From Anaerosacchariphilus hominis (GTDB lineage Bacteria; Bacillota; Clostridia; Lachnospirales; Lachnospiraceae): a stretch of DNA of 57,494 nucleotides. The DNA lies in NCBI RefSeq assembly GCF_014290175.1, contig NZ_JACOOR010000011.1:1-57494 (forward strand), written 5' to 3'. Of the stretch, positions 57,175 to 57,494 are shown piece by piece (the stretch's first letter is position 1; each line of letters starts with the position of its first letter). A program made the position numbers and the translations under genes. Under the pieces are notes generated by a model. It was given only the letters and a program-made list of their open reading frames with translations. It was not told where the DNA came from and made no database searches.

Positions 57175-57494
57175 ATGGGAAAAGATATATTCACTATCAG
57201 AGAAAACACTCTTTCATATGGTCGAGGTTATGTGTACTTTTTGCAATATCATCTCGTCTGGTGTACGAAATACCGGAAAAAGGTGTTGACAGATGGCCTT
57301 GATACAGAATGCAGGGAAATGCTGCAAAAGCTGGCAGAGGAATACCGCTTTCAGATTCTGGCCATGGAGGTTATACCGGATCATATCCATTTGCTGGTGG
57401 ATTGTAAACCACAGTTTTTTATTTCTGATATGATAAAAATCATGAAAGGAAATCTGGCAAGACAAATGTTTCTTGTACATCCGGAATTAAAGCA
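57175..57494 (+). CDS. tnpA: IS200/IS605-family TnpA transposase, cut by the window end
   Basis: The first 106 codons of a Y1 HUH transposase. YVYFLQYHLVWCTKYRKKVL and EVIPDHIHLLVDCKP (HIH = HUH motif) are signature stretches of TnpA, which moves single-stranded DNA by peel-and-paste. The catalytic Tyr lies beyond the window. The frame has no stop before the window end, so it was found by direct translation. Confidence 0.9.
   Translation, partial: MGKDIFTIRENTLSYGRGYVYFLQYHLVWCTKYRKKVLTDGLDTECREMLQKLAEEYRFQILAMEVIPDHIHLLVDCKPQFFISDMIKIMKGNLARQMFLVHPELK

Overview
The window looks like a Gram-positive anaerobic gut Clostridium relative, most likely Lachnospiraceae. The basis is the gene content of the chromosomal part: an isoleucine T-box leader before a long eukaryote-like ileS, a spoIID-spoIIQ pair, reverse rubrerythrin next to a PerR-type regulator, and glycogen phosphorylase. 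The genus cannot be resolved from the sequence alone.

Positions 1 to about 37396 are the right-hand part of an integrative and conjugative element (ICE) of the Tn916/Tn1549 type. Its left end lies outside the window. In order it carries a truncated Maff2-like gene, TrbL/VirB6-like, PrgI and VirB4 transfer genes, a small AT-rich cargo gene, a cytosine-5 methyltransferase, a CHAP-domain cell-wall hydrolase, DUF4315 and DUF4366 proteins, a topoisomerase III gene, two ArdA-type antirestriction genes, a Bro-N protein (minus strand), a MobP relaxase with MobC (minus), an XRE regulator (minus), a cargo block (NTF2-like, two GNAT proteins, a Tet(M)/(W)/(O)-class ribosomal protection gene with attenuator leader, an XRE-membrane protein), a sigma-like protein, an HTH protein, a probable structured RNA, an excisionase and a tyrosine integrase. 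The integrase abuts the 3' end of an intact tRNA-Arg(CCT) gene, which is followed by a tandem array of decayed tRNA-Arg copies.

A second element is nested in the ICE. A 12.29-kb mobilizable element with a large serine recombinase sits inside the topoisomerase gene (9744-22038). Removing it at a shared GA dinucleotide restores the topoisomerase frame exactly. It carries tnpV- and tnpW-like genes, a Pre/Mob (MobV) relaxase behind a hairpin-rich candidate oriT, a CHC2 primase plus VapE-type helicase, 12-bp iterons, and a row of small membrane or lipoprotein genes. Those small genes are separated by repeated terminator-promoter modules. This modular row is the best candidate in the window for an undescribed system.

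Positions 38 kb to 57.5 kb are chromosome: a YkgJ-like protein, D-Ala-D-Ala carboxypeptidase, T-box-ileS, glycogen phosphorylase, uridine phosphorylase, spoIID, spoIIQ, a GIY-YIG protein, hemolysin III, a fructose-6-phosphate aldolase-like protein, rubrerythrin, perR, an SH3-NlpC/P60 hydrolase, trmB, tRNA-Lys(CTT), and an IS200/IS605 transposase cut by the window edge. Intergenic regions hold two copies of a multi-hairpin repeat with compensatory base changes, a 149-bp triple tandem repeat, and a DnaA-box cluster.
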